Assembly: GCA_002381565.1 (NCBI GenBank)
Contig: DFWZ01000017.1
Coordinates: forward strand, 14,910-76,086
Source of the DNA: Gallionella sp. UBA4121
GTDB lineage: Bacteria; Pseudomonadota; Gammaproteobacteria; Burkholderiales; Gallionellaceae
Direction of reading: 5' to 3'
Length of the DNA stretch: 61,177 nt
Below are positions 25,286 to 35,491 of the stretch, piece after piece; the first letter of the stretch is position 1, and every line of letters begins with the position of its first letter. A model generated the notes under the pieces. The model ran no database searches, was not told the origin of the DNA, and worked only from the letters and a program-made list of their open reading frames with translations. Both the position numbers and the translations under genes were made by a program.

Positions 25286-25756
25286 ATGTCGGTAAATAAA
25301 GTAATTTTGATAGGTCGTTTGGGCAAAGATCCGGAAACCCGTTATATGCCCAACGGCGAAGCGGTCACTAACGCCACGCTTGCGACTTCCGAAAACTGGA
25401 AGGACAAGAGCGGCGTAAAGCAGGAAAAAACCGAGTGGCATAACCTGGTTTTCTACCGCCGTCTCGCCGAGGTGGCAGGCGAATACCTGAAAAAAGGCTC
25501 GATGATTTATGTCGAAGGCAAGCTGCAAACGCGCAAGTGGCAGGACAAGGAAGGCAAAGACCGTTACACCACCGACATTATCGTCAATGAAATGACCATG
25601 CTGGGCGGCAAGTCCACCGGCGGCAGTTTCGAAGTGGTTGAAGAGCAGCAGTCAGCGCCTCAGCGGGCGCCTGCAAAATCGGCCCCTGCGGCTCCTGCGT
25701 CATCATCAGGCCAGGGTCGCAGCTTCGACAACTTCGACGACGACATCCCTTTCTAG
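25286..25756 (+). CDS. ssb: Single-stranded DNA-binding protein
   Basis: This 156-residue protein has an N-terminal OB fold (SVNKVILIGRLGKDPETRYMPNG; residues 1-110), a glutamine/alanine/proline-rich linker and the acidic tip FDDDIPF that recruits repair proteins. It coats single-stranded DNA as a tetramer in replication and repair. GGGAGC lies just upstream of the ATG. A terminator follows the stop. Confidence 0.97.
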   Translation: MSVNKVILIGRLGKDPETRYMPNGEAVTNATLATSENWKDKSGVKQEKTEWHNLVFYRRLAEVAGEYLKKGSMIYVEGKLQTRKWQDKEGKDRYTTDIIVNEMTMLGGKSTGGSFEVVEEQQSAPQRAPAKSAPAAPASSSGQGRSFDNFDDDIPF

Positions 25757-25783
25757 AATTTACCTATGGTAATAATGTAAACT

Positions 25784-25820
25784 AAACCCTCTATGTCTTT
25801 TGATATAGGGGGTTTTTCTT
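25784..25820 (+). terminator. Rho-independent terminator of ssb
   Basis: AAACCCTCTAT (25784-25794) pairs with ATAGGGGGTTT (25805-25815) over 11 positions, with one G-U wobble, and is followed by further T. It begins 27 bp after the ssb stop. Confidence 0.85.
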
Positions 25821-26107
25821 CGCTTAGTTTTGAGTGCCCATCACTGCCGCTCAGTCATTCTATGTGCGTGCTGGCACCATACGTCCATGAAGCGTGTTTT
25901 TGCCTGCAACCTTAAAGAGCGACCGCTAGTGTAATGCCGAGATTGCCTTGCAGTCGCGTGCCGGCAGCCACAACATTCAGTTTTGATTGGATTTTTTGCA
26001 AGCGAGGAGCATAATCCGTCATGCAGCCCGGATGCCGCAGATGAACAATCTGCGAGACATGCGGTCTGGGCTAAGTTAGCGGAATATTGGCTTGCCTACA
26101 AATATAC
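25821..26107. other. Leader region of the diguanylate cyclase gene
   Basis: No gene is visible. Near its end is a nested structure: AGCCCGGA (26025-26032) pairs with TCTGGGCT (26065-26072) with one wobble, enclosing the perfect stem CGCAGAT/ATCTGCG (26036-26042/26048-26054) with a 5-nt loop. No T run follows, so it is not a terminator. It ends 35 nt before the cyclase start and could be a cis-regulatory RNA; it does not match c-di-GMP riboswitch consensus that I know. Confidence 0.4.
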
Positions 26108-27307
26108 ATGCAACGACACAATCCGACCTTTATTGACCGTGCCGACGAGACTCCCCTGGAACTGAATGCAGGGACTGATCAGCAGGGGTCAAGTCAGCAT
26201 GCTTTGCATGCCGAAATCGCACGTCTGAACAGCATCATTCAGGTATTAACGAATCATACCGAATCCGTCGCGAGCAGCCAGGAACCAGACTTCATCCTGT
26301 CCGATGCCGCACTTGCAGACTCTCCCGGTAAAATGGCAGCAGTGCTGCTGGCAAACGAAAAAGTTATCCGTTCGTTGCGGGAAAGCGAAGCGCATTTTCG
26401 CCAGTTGTTCGAGCGGCACAGTGCTGTGATGTTATTGATTGATCATCAGTCGCTCACCATCGTCGATGCCAACCCTGCGGCAGCGCAGTTTTATGGTTAC
26501 CCGCTGGAAGGCTTGCGTGGCATGAATGTAGGCCATATCAATGCGCAACCTGAGTCGGAAATCCATCATCAAAGGCAGCTGGCAGTTACTGGGGGGCAGA
26601 ACAGGTTTGTCTTTGACCATCGTTTGGCTAACGGCGAGGTTCGTGGGGTCGAGGTACATATCTCAACGGTGAGTTACAAGGGCAAGAGCCTGTTTTTTTC
26701 GATCATTCATGACATTACTGAGCGTAAGCAGTCAGAGGCGCTGATTCGCAATTTAGCCTTCTACGACCCGCTGACGCAACTGCCCAACCGCCGTTTGTTT
26801 AACGACCGGCTGGTTCAGGCAATGGCAGCGAGCAAGCGCAGCGACCGATATGCCGCGTTGATGATGCTCGATCTGGATAACTTCAAGTCGCTCAATGACA
26901 AATATGGGCATGGGGCAGGCGACTTGCTGCTGATTGAGGTGGCAAAGCGGCTGAAAAGCTGCGTGCGCGAACTGGATACGGTGGCGCGTTTCGGCGGAGA
27001 TGAGTTTGTGGTTGTGCTCAGCGAACTGGATGTCGGCAAGGCCGAATCCGCCGCACAGTCAGGCAGCATCGCGGAAAAAATCTGCGCCCATCTGGCTGAT
27101 CCTTACCTGCTCACCATCAAGCGCGGCGCGGCAGACGATCTCTCCGTCACACACCGCTGCACCGCAAGTATCGGTGTGATGTTGTTCATCAATCACGAAG
27201 AAAGCCAAGACGATATTCTGAAGTGGGCCGATATGGCGATGTATCAAGCCAAAGAAGCTGGGCGCAATTTGATTCGTTTTTATGATGCTAAATTGAATGA
27301 CCGCTAG
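26108..27307 (+). CDS. Diguanylate cyclase with PAS sensor domain
   Basis: This 399-residue protein has a leading helical region, a PAS domain (about 90-215, FRQLFERHSAVMLLIDHQS to FFSIIHDITERK) and a C-terminal GGDEF domain with intact RFGGDEF. It should make cyclic di-GMP from two GTP. An inhibitory I-site, RELD, lies 5 residues before GGDEF, so product feedback is expected. There are no membrane segments, so it senses a cytoplasmic signal. The frame is open from a TTG at 26087; the ATG at 26108 is the first ATG. A structured leader precedes it. Confidence 0.9.
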   Translation: MQRHNPTFIDRADETPLELNAGTDQQGSSQHALHAEIARLNSIIQVLTNHTESVASSQEPDFILSDAALADSPGKMAAVLLANEKVIRSLRESEAHFRQLFERHSAVMLLIDHQSLTIVDANPAAAQFYGYPLEGLRGMNVGHINAQPESEIHHQRQLAVTGGQNRFVFDHRLANGEVRGVEVHISTVSYKGKSLFFSIIHDITERKQSEALIRNLAFYDPLTQLPNRRLFNDRLVQAMAASKRSDRYAALMMLDLDNFKSLNDKYGHGAGDLLLIEVAKRLKSCVRELDTVARFGGDEFVVVLSELDVGKAESAAQSGSIAEKICAHLADPYLLTIKRGAADDLSVTHRCTASIGVMLFINHEESQDDILKWADMAMYQAKEAGRNLIRFYDAKLNDR

Positions 27308-27384
27308 CCGGCGTTGCTGGCAGCGATAAACAGCTGGTTAATCAGTAAAGGCGACGGCGCGAATACATCGCGCCGTTTTTCAGT

Positions 27385-28653
27385 TCACAAGGGGGCAGGT
27401 GAAACCCTCTCCAGCACCGCTGCGAAGAAGCCGTCTGTGGCATGCAGGTTGGGGCGCAGTTCCAGATAGTCGCCCATTTGTAGCGGGATTTTCTGCTGCT
27501 GCAGGATTTCGCCGGCGGGGAGCAGCACGAAGTCCGGGTGGCTGCTCAGGAAGGCCTGTACGATGTGCTGGTTTTCTTCCGGCAAAATGCTGCAAGTCGC
27601 ATAAACCAGACGGCCGCCTTTTTTCAGCAAGCGGCTGGCTGAATTCAGGATGGCGGTCTGTTTCTGGTTCAGTTCTTCGATGCTTTTAGGCGACTGGCGA
27701 AACTTCAGATCCGGGTTGCGGCGCAGGGTGCCCAGACCGCTGCACGGCGCATCGACCAGCACGCGGTCTATCTTGCCGGACAGGCGCTTAACCTTGAGAT
27801 CGTTCTCGTGTGCGATCAGCATAGGCTGGATGTTGGAAGCGCCCGAGCGTTTCAGGCGCGGCTTGAGATTGGCCAGCCGCTTCTCGGAGACATCCATCGC
27901 ATACAGACGCCCTTGCGAATTCATCAGTGCGGAGAGCATCAGCGTCTTGCCGCCCGCGCCGGCGCAGAAATCCACCACCATGTCGTTGCGTTTCGGGGCC
28001 AGCAAGAAGCCCAGCAACTGGCTGCCTTCGTCCTGCACTTCGACTTTTCCTGTCGTGAACAACTCATCCTTGTTCAGCGGGATTTTTTCCTTGAGGCGGA
28101 TGCCGACAGGCGAGTAGGGCGTAGCCACGGCTTCGATATTCTGTTCCTGAAGTTGCAGCAGGACTTCTTCCCGTTTGGCGAGCAGGGTGTTGACGCGTAT
28201 ATCCAGCGGTGCGCCTTGCTGCATGGCCTGTCCCAGCGTGAGGATTTCTTCGTCCGAATACGAGGCGCGCATTTTTTCAATCAGCCATTCAGGCAGTTCG
28301 GCCTGGACAGACAGGGTCTGGCCTTCATATTGCACCGCTTTTGCTGTCGCCAGCCATTCCGCTTCGTCGCGTTTGAGTACCGGCTGGATTTCGCGCAGGT
28401 TATAACCGCCGAATTTGACCAGATAGGCCAGTGCCATGCGGCGCGGTGTGGCTTTCCCATCACAGGCCAGTTCCAGCAACAGGCGATGGCGCAGCACGCC
28501 AAAAGCGGTTTCGGCGACGATGGCGCGCTCGTTCGAGCCGATGCGCTCGTTCTTGAAAAAATAGCGCAACGTGGTGTCGGCGGGATGTTCCAGCGGCAAA
28601 ATGGTGCGCAGCGCGAGGATGACGAGGTCTAGGCGGTATTCGGTAATCAGCAT
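27385..28653 (-). CDS. RsmB/NOP-family RNA cytosine-C5 methyltransferase
   Basis: This 422-residue protein has an N-terminal NusB-like RNA-binding region (about 1-150) and a SAM-dependent methyltransferase domain with both catalytic cysteines, in DAPCSGLGTLRRNPDLK and YATCSILPEEN. It resembles 16S rRNA m5C967 methyltransferase RsmB, but is not next to fmt/def where that gene usually lies, so it may be a second family member. It lies downstream of the two DUF3108 genes on the same strand. Confidence 0.88.
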   Translation of the reverse strand: MLITEYRLDLVILALRTILPLEHPADTTLRYFFKNERIGSNERAIVAETAFGVLRHRLLLELACDGKATPRRMALAYLVKFGGYNLREIQPVLKRDEAEWLATAKAVQYEGQTLSVQAELPEWLIEKMRASYSDEEILTLGQAMQQGAPLDIRVNTLLAKREEVLLQLQEQNIEAVATPYSPVGIRLKEKIPLNKDELFTTGKVEVQDEGSQLLGFLLAPKRNDMVVDFCAGAGGKTLMLSALMNSQGRLYAMDVSEKRLANLKPRLKRSGASNIQPMLIAHENDLKVKRLSGKIDRVLVDAPCSGLGTLRRNPDLKFRQSPKSIEELNQKQTAILNSASRLLKKGGRLVYATCSILPEENQHIVQAFLSSHPDFVLLPAGEILQQQKIPLQMGDYLELRPNLHATDGFFAAVLERVSPAPL

Positions 28654-28722
28654 GACATTTTTATCTAAAGGTTCAGGTGCGGAGTTTAACAGGGAACAGG
28701 ATGCAGGATCCTGAATCCTGTT

Positions 28723-29742
28723 CTATTCATCAGACACACGGATGTCGGAAATGACCATTTGACCGGCAATTTTGCCATTTTTGTCTATTGAACGTATCTG
28801 GACAGGCAGCAGGCGGTATTCCAGCCCCAGCCAGATTTCCAGGCCTTCTTCGCCGGGTGCGTTGATTTTGCGCAGCGGCAGGACGCGCAGACGGCCTAAG
28901 CGGGTCTGGATTTCTTCTTCTGCGCCGACCTCCAGTTCATAGCTTTCCAGTTTTTTGCCGTTGCTCACACGCATGGGTAACCGGGCCTGATCCAGCGGCA
29001 TTTGCGAGAACTGATACAGGAAGCTTAAGATATCCTGCGCCTGGTCGGGCAGCGGTGAACTGTTGCCATTGGAAAAATTCAGTTGCCTGTTCTGCCAGTC
29101 GAAGTCGGCAGTTAAAATCTGTTTTCCCTTGGAAGTGAGTTTGTTCTCGATAAATCGGTCGGGGCGTATTCCACCTGCCGTGATCATACCGGTGCTTTGC
29201 TGGCTCAGCTCGAAGGTCTTGAAGATGCGGGCTACGCCGGTGGTATTCATGCCTACCTGCAGGGTGTAACTTTTATCGTCGTTGACATCCAGCCGGTGGC
29301 GAACCTCTCCTACCGGGAAATTGGTGCCCATGTAGGCGATGAAAGTCAGCTGCGCATGTCTGGGCAGCGGATAGGAGGGCTCGGTATTTTCGGCAGGCAC
29401 TGCGTATGCGGGCGCTTCAGCCTGCGGTGTTGCAGCTGTGGTTGTTTCAGGTGTTTCAGCAGGCGGCGCTTCAGCAGTGACGGCTTCAGGCGCGGGCGGC
29501 GGTGTGACGGGTTTGGGTTTGGCATGGGCACGCGGTTTGGGCTTGTGCACAGGTTTGGGTTTCGGGGCGAGCTTTACGGCAGGCAGCGGCTCGAGTCTGG
29601 CGGTGAGCGGTGGCAGGGGGACGTCAACCGGCGCGAGTTGAATCAGGTTAGGCCCGAACAACAGCGCGGCATGTACCAGCAGCGATAATCCTATAGCCAG
29701 GGCGACTCGTCTGGCGGGCAGGTTCAGCTGCAAGACGGTCAC
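28723..29742 (-). CDS. DUF3108 protein with TonB-like N-terminus
   Basis: This 339-residue protein has one N-terminal membrane helix (VALAIGLSLLVHAALLFG), then a proline/lysine/alanine-rich spacer of about 75 residues (PKPKPVHKPKPRAHAKPKP) like that of TonB, and a periplasmic DUF3108 domain of about 200 residues. There is no TonB C-terminal domain. Its start overlaps the second DUF3108 gene by 4 nt. The role is unknown; an envelope-spanning function is plausible from architecture. Confidence 0.82.
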   Translation of the reverse strand: MTVLQLNLPARRVALAIGLSLLVHAALLFGPNLIQLAPVDVPLPPLTARLEPLPAVKLAPKPKPVHKPKPRAHAKPKPVTPPPAPEAVTAEAPPAETPETTTAATPQAEAPAYAVPAENTEPSYPLPRHAQLTFIAYMGTNFPVGEVRHRLDVNDDKSYTLQVGMNTTGVARIFKTFELSQQSTGMITAGGIRPDRFIENKLTSKGKQILTADFDWQNRQLNFSNGNSSPLPDQAQDILSFLYQFSQMPLDQARLPMRVSNGKKLESYELEVGAEEEIQTRLGRLRVLPLRKINAPGEEGLEIWLGLEYRLLPVQIRSIDKNGKIAGQMVISDIRVSDE

Positions 29743-30434
29743 GGCGTGATGTGCAGATCGCTTAATAGTTGCAGGATCTGTTCGCCACGGGCATCGGTGA
29801 TGATCATCTTGCAGGGCAGTTTATTCTGTGTCGACAACCAGATTTCAGTGCGGCTCTCGCCCGGTTTCGCCTGACTGTCCAGATACAGGCTGTCGCATGA
29901 TCCTGCGGCCGTGTCCAGTTTTTGCCGGGAACCGATGGCATAGTGGTAGCTGTCCAGCTTGTTGCCGTCGGTCATCATGAAATCCAGAGAGGCTGCGTTA
30001 TCAAGATGGAGGAACATGAACTGATACATCGCGCTCAGGCGATCCTGCGTGCCTTCAGGCAGGGCGATCTGCGTTTTTTGCGTCTGATGTATCAGCGTGA
30101 GTTGCATCGCATCCCAGTCAAATTCGGCGTGACTCTCCTTGTTCGCATCGCCCTCGCGGGTATGATCGTATCGCTGCGGGCGCAGCCCGTTTTTACCGAT
30201 CAGGCCGCGGCTGGTGCTGACGATTTTTCCGGGTCTTAACACCGCCAGCAAACCGACGGGCGTGGTGGTGCTGGTCAGCGTGTAGTGATCATCGTTGCGG
30301 GTATAGGTCTCGGTCATCTGCCCGACCTTCATGCCGCTCATGAAGACGTCGTAGCTGGCCTGCACGCCGGTTGGTGCGGCAAAGGCGGGGCTGCACAGCG
30401 CGAGCAATGCGATCATTTTCGGGAACCATTTCAT
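29739..30434 (-). CDS. DUF3108 protein, exported
   Basis: This 231-residue protein has a signal peptide (MKWFPKMIALLALCSPAFAAP, cleavage probably after AFA) and one DUF3108 domain. It is a paralogue of the domain in the next gene (shared patterns such as KLDSYHYAIGSRQKL versus KLESYELEVGAEEEI). It overlaps that gene and purN by 4 nt each, giving a coupled purN-DUF3108-DUF3108 set. The function is not known. Confidence 0.83.
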   Translation of the reverse strand: MKWFPKMIALLALCSPAFAAPTGVQASYDVFMSGMKVGQMTETYTRNDDHYTLTSTTTPVGLLAVLRPGKIVSTSRGLIGKNGLRPQRYDHTREGDANKESHAEFDWDAMQLTLIHQTQKTQIALPEGTQDRLSAMYQFMFLHLDNAASLDFMMTDGNKLDSYHYAIGSRQKLDTAAGSCDSLYLDSQAKPGESRTEIWLSTQNKLPCKMIITDARGEQILQLLSDLHITP

Positions 30435-31075
30435 GCTGTCTCCAGTGCGGGTGAAATCAGGCTGACGCCAGACGGGCTGCGACCGTGATCTGTGACCTTG
30501 CCTGTGTCATTGAGTTCGATCCGTCCGGAACAAAGCCAGCGTATGGCCTGAGGATAAATGCGATGCTCTTCATGCAGCACGCGGGCTGACAGCGAGTGTT
30601 CGGTGTCGTCAGTCAGCACGGGTATGGCGGCCTGGATGATGACGGGGCCGTGATCGAGATCCGGCGTGACGAAATGCACGGTGCAGCCATGAATTTTCAC
30701 GCCGTCCTGAAGCGCCCGTGCGTGGGTATGCATCCCGGCATAAGCGGGAAGCAGAGAGGGATGGATGTTGATCAGGCGACCGGTGTAATGCATCACGAAT
30801 TTCTCGGTGAGTATGCGCATGAAGCCTGCGAGTACCACGAAGTCGGGCTTGAAACGGTCAATTTCGAGGGAGAGTGCGGCATCGAAACTCTCGCGATCCG
30901 GGTGATCCGTATGCGCCACGACGACCGTAGCAATGCCGTGAGCCTGCGCAAAAGCCAGGCCGCCTGCATTCGCGCGACTGCTGATGACCGCTGCGATGTT
31001 GCAGTTCAGTTTTTCGTTCAGCAGGGTCTGCATATTGCTGCCGCGCCCGGAGATGAGGATGACGATGTTTTTCAT
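30431..31075 (-). CDS. purN: Phosphoribosylglycinamide formyltransferase
   Basis: This 214-residue enzyme formylates GAR with 10-formyl-THF in purine synthesis. The start IVILISGRGSNMQTLL, the catalytic stretch INIHPSLLPAYAGMHTHARAL (Asn and His of the active site) and VHFVTPDLDHGPVI are diagnostic. It lies 76 nt after purM and overlaps the DUF3108 gene by 4 nt. Confidence 0.96.
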   Translation of the reverse strand: MKNIVILISGRGSNMQTLLNEKLNCNIAAVISSRANAGGLAFAQAHGIATVVVAHTDHPDRESFDAALSLEIDRFKPDFVVLAGFMRILTEKFVMHYTGRLINIHPSLLPAYAGMHTHARALQDGVKIHGCTVHFVTPDLDHGPVIIQAAIPVLTDDTEHSLSARVLHEEHRIYPQAIRWLCSGRIELNDTGKVTDHGRSPSGVSLISPALETA

Positions 31076-31151
31076 TTTAATGAATAGATGGAGAGTGGTG
31101 AGTGGAGGAAGATTTTTACACTCCCCACTTGCTACTAACTACTTACCATGC

Positions 31152-32201
<1,050 letters not shown>

Positions 32202-32317
32202 GTTGGGTTCTCGCTTTCTTCAGGATGCAAGGTTTAAAATCGATATCTGTGCAGTTTCGGGAAAAACAGGGGGTATGGCGAACAAATACCATGTGCCGCG
32301 TGTAGCTTCAGCCTCAA

Positions 32318-32346
32318 ATTATACTCAAATGCGGCCTGCATTTCAG
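32318..32346 (-). promoter_or_regulatory. Sigma-70 promoter of purM
   Basis: On the minus strand CTGAAA (complement of 32341-32346), a 17-bp spacer and a perfect TATAAT (complement of 32318-32323). The -35 box matches 4 of 6. It lies about 117 bp upstream of the purM start. I did not find a PurR-like palindrome. Confidence 0.6.
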
Positions 32347-32423
32347 CGACTTTCGACAGGGCGGCGTGAACAGCGGAAGGAAGAGACGCATCAACGTCGT
32401 GGAATAACAGTCCGCCCGAAGCT

Positions 32424-33491
32424 TTATGCTGTCAACACGACGCTTTTGATCTGTGCAAATACATCCATCCCGACAGACAGACCCAGCAGGTCATGCGAGC
32501 GGCGTGTGATGCGTGACAACAGTACCTGGTCGTCTGCTAGTGTCATGCGCACCATTATCTTGTCAGCGCCTTCGTCCTGAATATCGCTGATGCGTGCGGC
32601 TATGATGTTGCTGATGCTCGATCCGTGCGGCTGTTGCAAGGCGATGCTCACGTCGCGCGCCAGCACCCGGGCGCGTACCGGAGAACCGGGTGCCTGGTTA
32701 ACCCGTCCGACCCACAGGATGCCGCCGGTGAATTCCAGTCTGGTCAGATGATAGTCATCGTCATGCTGCGCGATTATTGCCGTGATCAGCGCACACGCAT
32801 CATCCAGATGAGCGGCAGGCAGGTCCAGCCTTGAGAGGGTCTCGGCCAGTGCGCCGCTGGCAATCACGCGGCCTTGTTGCAGCAACACCAGATGGTCGGC
32901 CAGTCGCGCCACTTCGTCAAGTGCATGGCTGACATAGAGCACGGGAATTTGCAGTTCCAGATGCAGGCGTTCCAGATAGGGGAGGATGTCCTGACGGCTG
33001 TTGCTGTCGAGCGCAGCGAGCGGCTCGTCCATCAGCAGGATGCGCGGACTGGTGAGCAGGGCTCGCCCGATGGCGACGCGCTGACGCTCGCCGCCGGAAA
33101 GTTTTTCCACATCCGCGCGTCCGATCAGGTGAGCCAGCCCCAGCCATTCCACTGCCTGTTCCGGGTGGACTTTTCGTTCGGATGGCGGGATGCGCTTGTA
33201 GCCGTACTCCAGATTGGCGCGCACCGGCAGATGGGGGAACAGGCGTGCCTCCTGGAATACATAGCCCAGCGAGCGTCGATGTGTCGGGAGAAACTGTGTG
33301 CTGTCCTGCCATATTTCGCCGTTTACATCCAGCGAGCCTGCCGCGCGCTCCAGACCTGCGATGCAACGCAGCAGCGTACTCTTGCCGGAACCGGACGGGC
33401 CGAACAGGGCTGTTACGCCCGTTGCAGGCAGTTGCGTATCGACCTCCAGCGTGAAATCAGGGCGTGCCAGTTTGAAGCGGGCGCGTATCAT
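32424..33491 (-). CDS. modC: Molybdate ABC transporter ATP-binding protein
   Basis: This 355-residue ATPase has the P-loop GPSGSGKST near residue 32, the signature LSGGERQR near 135, Walker B LLMDEPLAALD and a C-terminal TOBE/Mop domain (about 290-355) that binds oxyanion. It energises molybdate import by ModB. It overlaps modB by 4 nt and is the last gene of the moeA-mog-modABC operon. Confidence 0.95.
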   Translation of the reverse strand: MIRARFKLARPDFTLEVDTQLPATGVTALFGPSGSGKSTLLRCIAGLERAAGSLDVNGEIWQDSTQFLPTHRRSLGYVFQEARLFPHLPVRANLEYGYKRIPPSERKVHPEQAVEWLGLAHLIGRADVEKLSGGERQRVAIGRALLTSPRILLMDEPLAALDSNSRQDILPYLERLHLELQIPVLYVSHALDEVARLADHLVLLQQGRVIASGALAETLSRLDLPAAHLDDACALITAIIAQHDDDYHLTRLEFTGGILWVGRVNQAPGSPVRARVLARDVSIALQQPHGSSISNIIAARISDIQDEGADKIMVRMTLADDQVLLSRITRRSHDLLGLSVGMDVFAQIKSVVLTA

Positions 33492-34171
33492 TTGCGACGC
33501 CCCGTCGGATTGAAGGTGTAGAGCAATAGCAGTACGACAAACGAGAATCCCACCATCCCTGCCGCCAGAGCGTGCGCTGCGGCGTATTCCATCGCCTCGA
33601 CATGGTCGTAAATCTGCACCGACACCACGCGGGTCTTGTCCGGGATATTGCCGCCTATCATCAGCACCACGCCGAATTCACCCACGGTGTGGGCAAAACC
33701 CATCACTGCAGCGCTGATAAATCCCCGCTTGGCGAGCGGCAGGGCCACGCTGACAAACGTATCCAGTCCTGATGCACGCAGCGTGGCGGCGGTCTCCAGC
33801 GCATATTCAGGAATGGACTCGAATGCATTTTGCAGTGGCTGCACCACGAAGGGCAGGGAATAGAACACCGAGGCGATGACAAGGCCTGCGAACGTAAACG
33901 GCAGCAGCCCCAGTCCTAACGATTGCGTCAGATGACCCATGGGCCCGTTCGGCCCCATGGCGACCAGCAGGTAGAAGCCGATCACGGTAGGCGGCAGCAC
34001 GATAGGCAGCGCCACGATCGCACCTGCCGCGCCGCGCCATGATGACCGGGTGCGAGCCAGCCACCAGGCGATGGGCGTGCCGATGAGCAAAAGAATGAGC
34101 GTGACGACTGTGGCCAGCTTGAACGTAAGCCAGACGGCAGCCAGGTCGGCGGTGGAGAGCGCTGATTCCAT
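33488..34171 (-). CDS. modB: Molybdate ABC transporter permease
   Basis: This 227-residue membrane protein has five to six membrane segments and the permease EAA loop ETAATLRASGLDTFVSVALPLAKRG near residue 145. It forms the molybdate channel. It starts 3 nt after the modA stop and overlaps modC by 4 nt. Confidence 0.94.
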   Translation of the reverse strand: MESALSTADLAAVWLTFKLATVVTLILLLIGTPIAWWLARTRSSWRGAAGAIVALPIVLPPTVIGFYLLVAMGPNGPMGHLTQSLGLGLLPFTFAGLVIASVFYSLPFVVQPLQNAFESIPEYALETAATLRASGLDTFVSVALPLAKRGFISAAVMGFAHTVGEFGVVLMIGGNIPDKTRVVSVQIYDHVEAMEYAAAHALAAGMVGFSFVVLLLLYTFNPTGRRK

Positions 34172-34174
34172 GCG

Positions 34175-34942
34175 CTATTTTTCTTCGCCAGGCAGGGTGA
34201 AGCCATAGCGTATCATGATTGCACGCGCATCCGTGCTTGCCATGAAACGGGAAAATGCCAGCGCCAGCGGGTTGCCGGCCGCACGCCGGGTGATGACAAA
34301 CCCTTGCTCCAGCGGCTGATGCAGCGAGTCCGGAATCAGTGCATAGCCCCCCAGCCTGGACAGTTCGGAACTCTTTGCTAGCGACAAGGCGATGATGCCG
34401 ATATCGGCGTTGCCTGTTTGCACGAACTGCGCAGTCTGTGCGATGTTTTCGCCGTAGACGAGTTTTGGCTCGACCTTGTCCCATAAGCCCGCCTTCTTCA
34501 GCGCTTCTTCAGCACGCATACCATAGGGCGCATGTTTGGGGTTGGCGATGGCGATTCTTCGAATAGCCGGGTCAGCCAGATCGCTCAAACTCAGCGTGTT
34601 TGCCTGGCGCGACGGACTCCACAGCACGATGCGCCCCAGCGCGTAGGGGTGTACTTCCCCCGCAGCAAAACCATCCGCTTTAAGTGCGACGGGATAGGCG
34701 ATATCGGCAGAAAAATACAGGTCATAGGGTGCGCCCTGGCGGGTCTGCGTCTGGAATTTTCCGGATGAACCGTAGATGGTTATCACCTGATCGCCCGGAT
34801 GTGCCTTGTCGAATAAACCGACAATCTCGTCCATGGCGAACTTGAGATCGGCGGCCGCGGCGATGGTGATGTGTTCACCCGCATACGCCGTGTGCGCCGC
34901 AACGAACAGCAAGAACGTCAGCAGCAGTTGTGCCGGCTTCAT
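34175..34942 (-). CDS. modA: Molybdate-binding periplasmic protein
   Basis: This 255-residue protein has a signal peptide (LLLTFLLFVAAHTAYAG) and the ModA core TIAAAADLKFAMDEIV, followed by YGSSGKFQTQ, which contributes oxyanion-binding serines. It delivers molybdate to ModBC. The start codon abuts the mog stop with no gap, so mog and modA are co-transcribed. Confidence 0.94.
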   Translation of the reverse strand: MKPAQLLLTFLLFVAAHTAYAGEHITIAAAADLKFAMDEIVGLFDKAHPGDQVITIYGSSGKFQTQTRQGAPYDLYFSADIAYPVALKADGFAAGEVHPYALGRIVLWSPSRQANTLSLSDLADPAIRRIAIANPKHAPYGMRAEEALKKAGLWDKVEPKLVYGENIAQTAQFVQTGNADIGIIALSLAKSSELSRLGGYALIPDSLHQPLEQGFVITRRAAGNPLALAFSRFMASTDARAIMIRYGFTLPGEEK

Positions 34943-35491
34943 TTACGCCTGCCTGGGCGTGGCGTGCGCCGGGCGGAATGCGCGGCACTGCACCGGGTCG
35001 GATTCGAAATAGGCGCCTTCGATCAAATCGATGCAATAGGGAATAGCCGGGAATACTGCGTTCAGGCAATCATCTATGGCAGACGGCTTGCCGGGCAAAT
35101 TCACAATCAGGCTCCTGCCGCGTATCCCGGCGGTCTGACGCGATAAAATCGCGGTGGGCACAAATTTCAGCGAAGCTGTACGCATCAGTTCGCCAAAGCC
35201 CGGCATCATCTTGCTGCATACCGCCATCGTAGCTTCCGGGGTGACATCGCGCAGCGCGGGGCCCGTGCCGCCCGTGGTGAAGACCAGAGAGCACCCTTCC
35301 AGGTCGCACAGTTCGATGAGCGCGGCTTCAATGAGCGGCTGCTCGTCGGGGATGACGAGTGCGACGGCTTGCCAGGGACTGGTCAACACGCGTTCAAACC
35401 AGGCGCGCATGGCAGGCCCGCCCTTGTCTTCGTATTCGCCGCGACTTGCGCGATCCGAAACCGTCAATATGCCGATGCGTGCAATAGTCAT
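34943..35491 (-). CDS. mog: Molybdopterin adenylyltransferase
   Basis: This 182-residue protein aligns by eye with Mog rather than MoaB: ILTVSDRASRGEYEDKGGPA at the start, FTTGGTGPALRDVTPEAT near 72, and NLPGKPSAIDDCL near 128. It adenylylates molybdopterin, the step before MoeA inserts molybdenum. It overlaps moeA by 4 nt and abuts modA. Confidence 0.92.
   Translation of the reverse strand: MTIARIGILTVSDRASRGEYEDKGGPAMRAWFERVLTSPWQAVALVIPDEQPLIEAALIELCDLEGCSLVFTTGGTGPALRDVTPEATMAVCSKMMPGFGELMRTASLKFVPTAILSRQTAGIRGRSLIVNLPGKPSAIDDCLNAVFPAIPYCIDLIEGAYFESDPVQCRAFRPAHATPRQA

Noticed and set aside
26023..26074. c-di-GMP riboswitch in front of the GGDEF gene
   Set aside because: The nested stems lack the conserved GEMM bases and tetraloop-receptor pattern, so I report only an unnamed structure.
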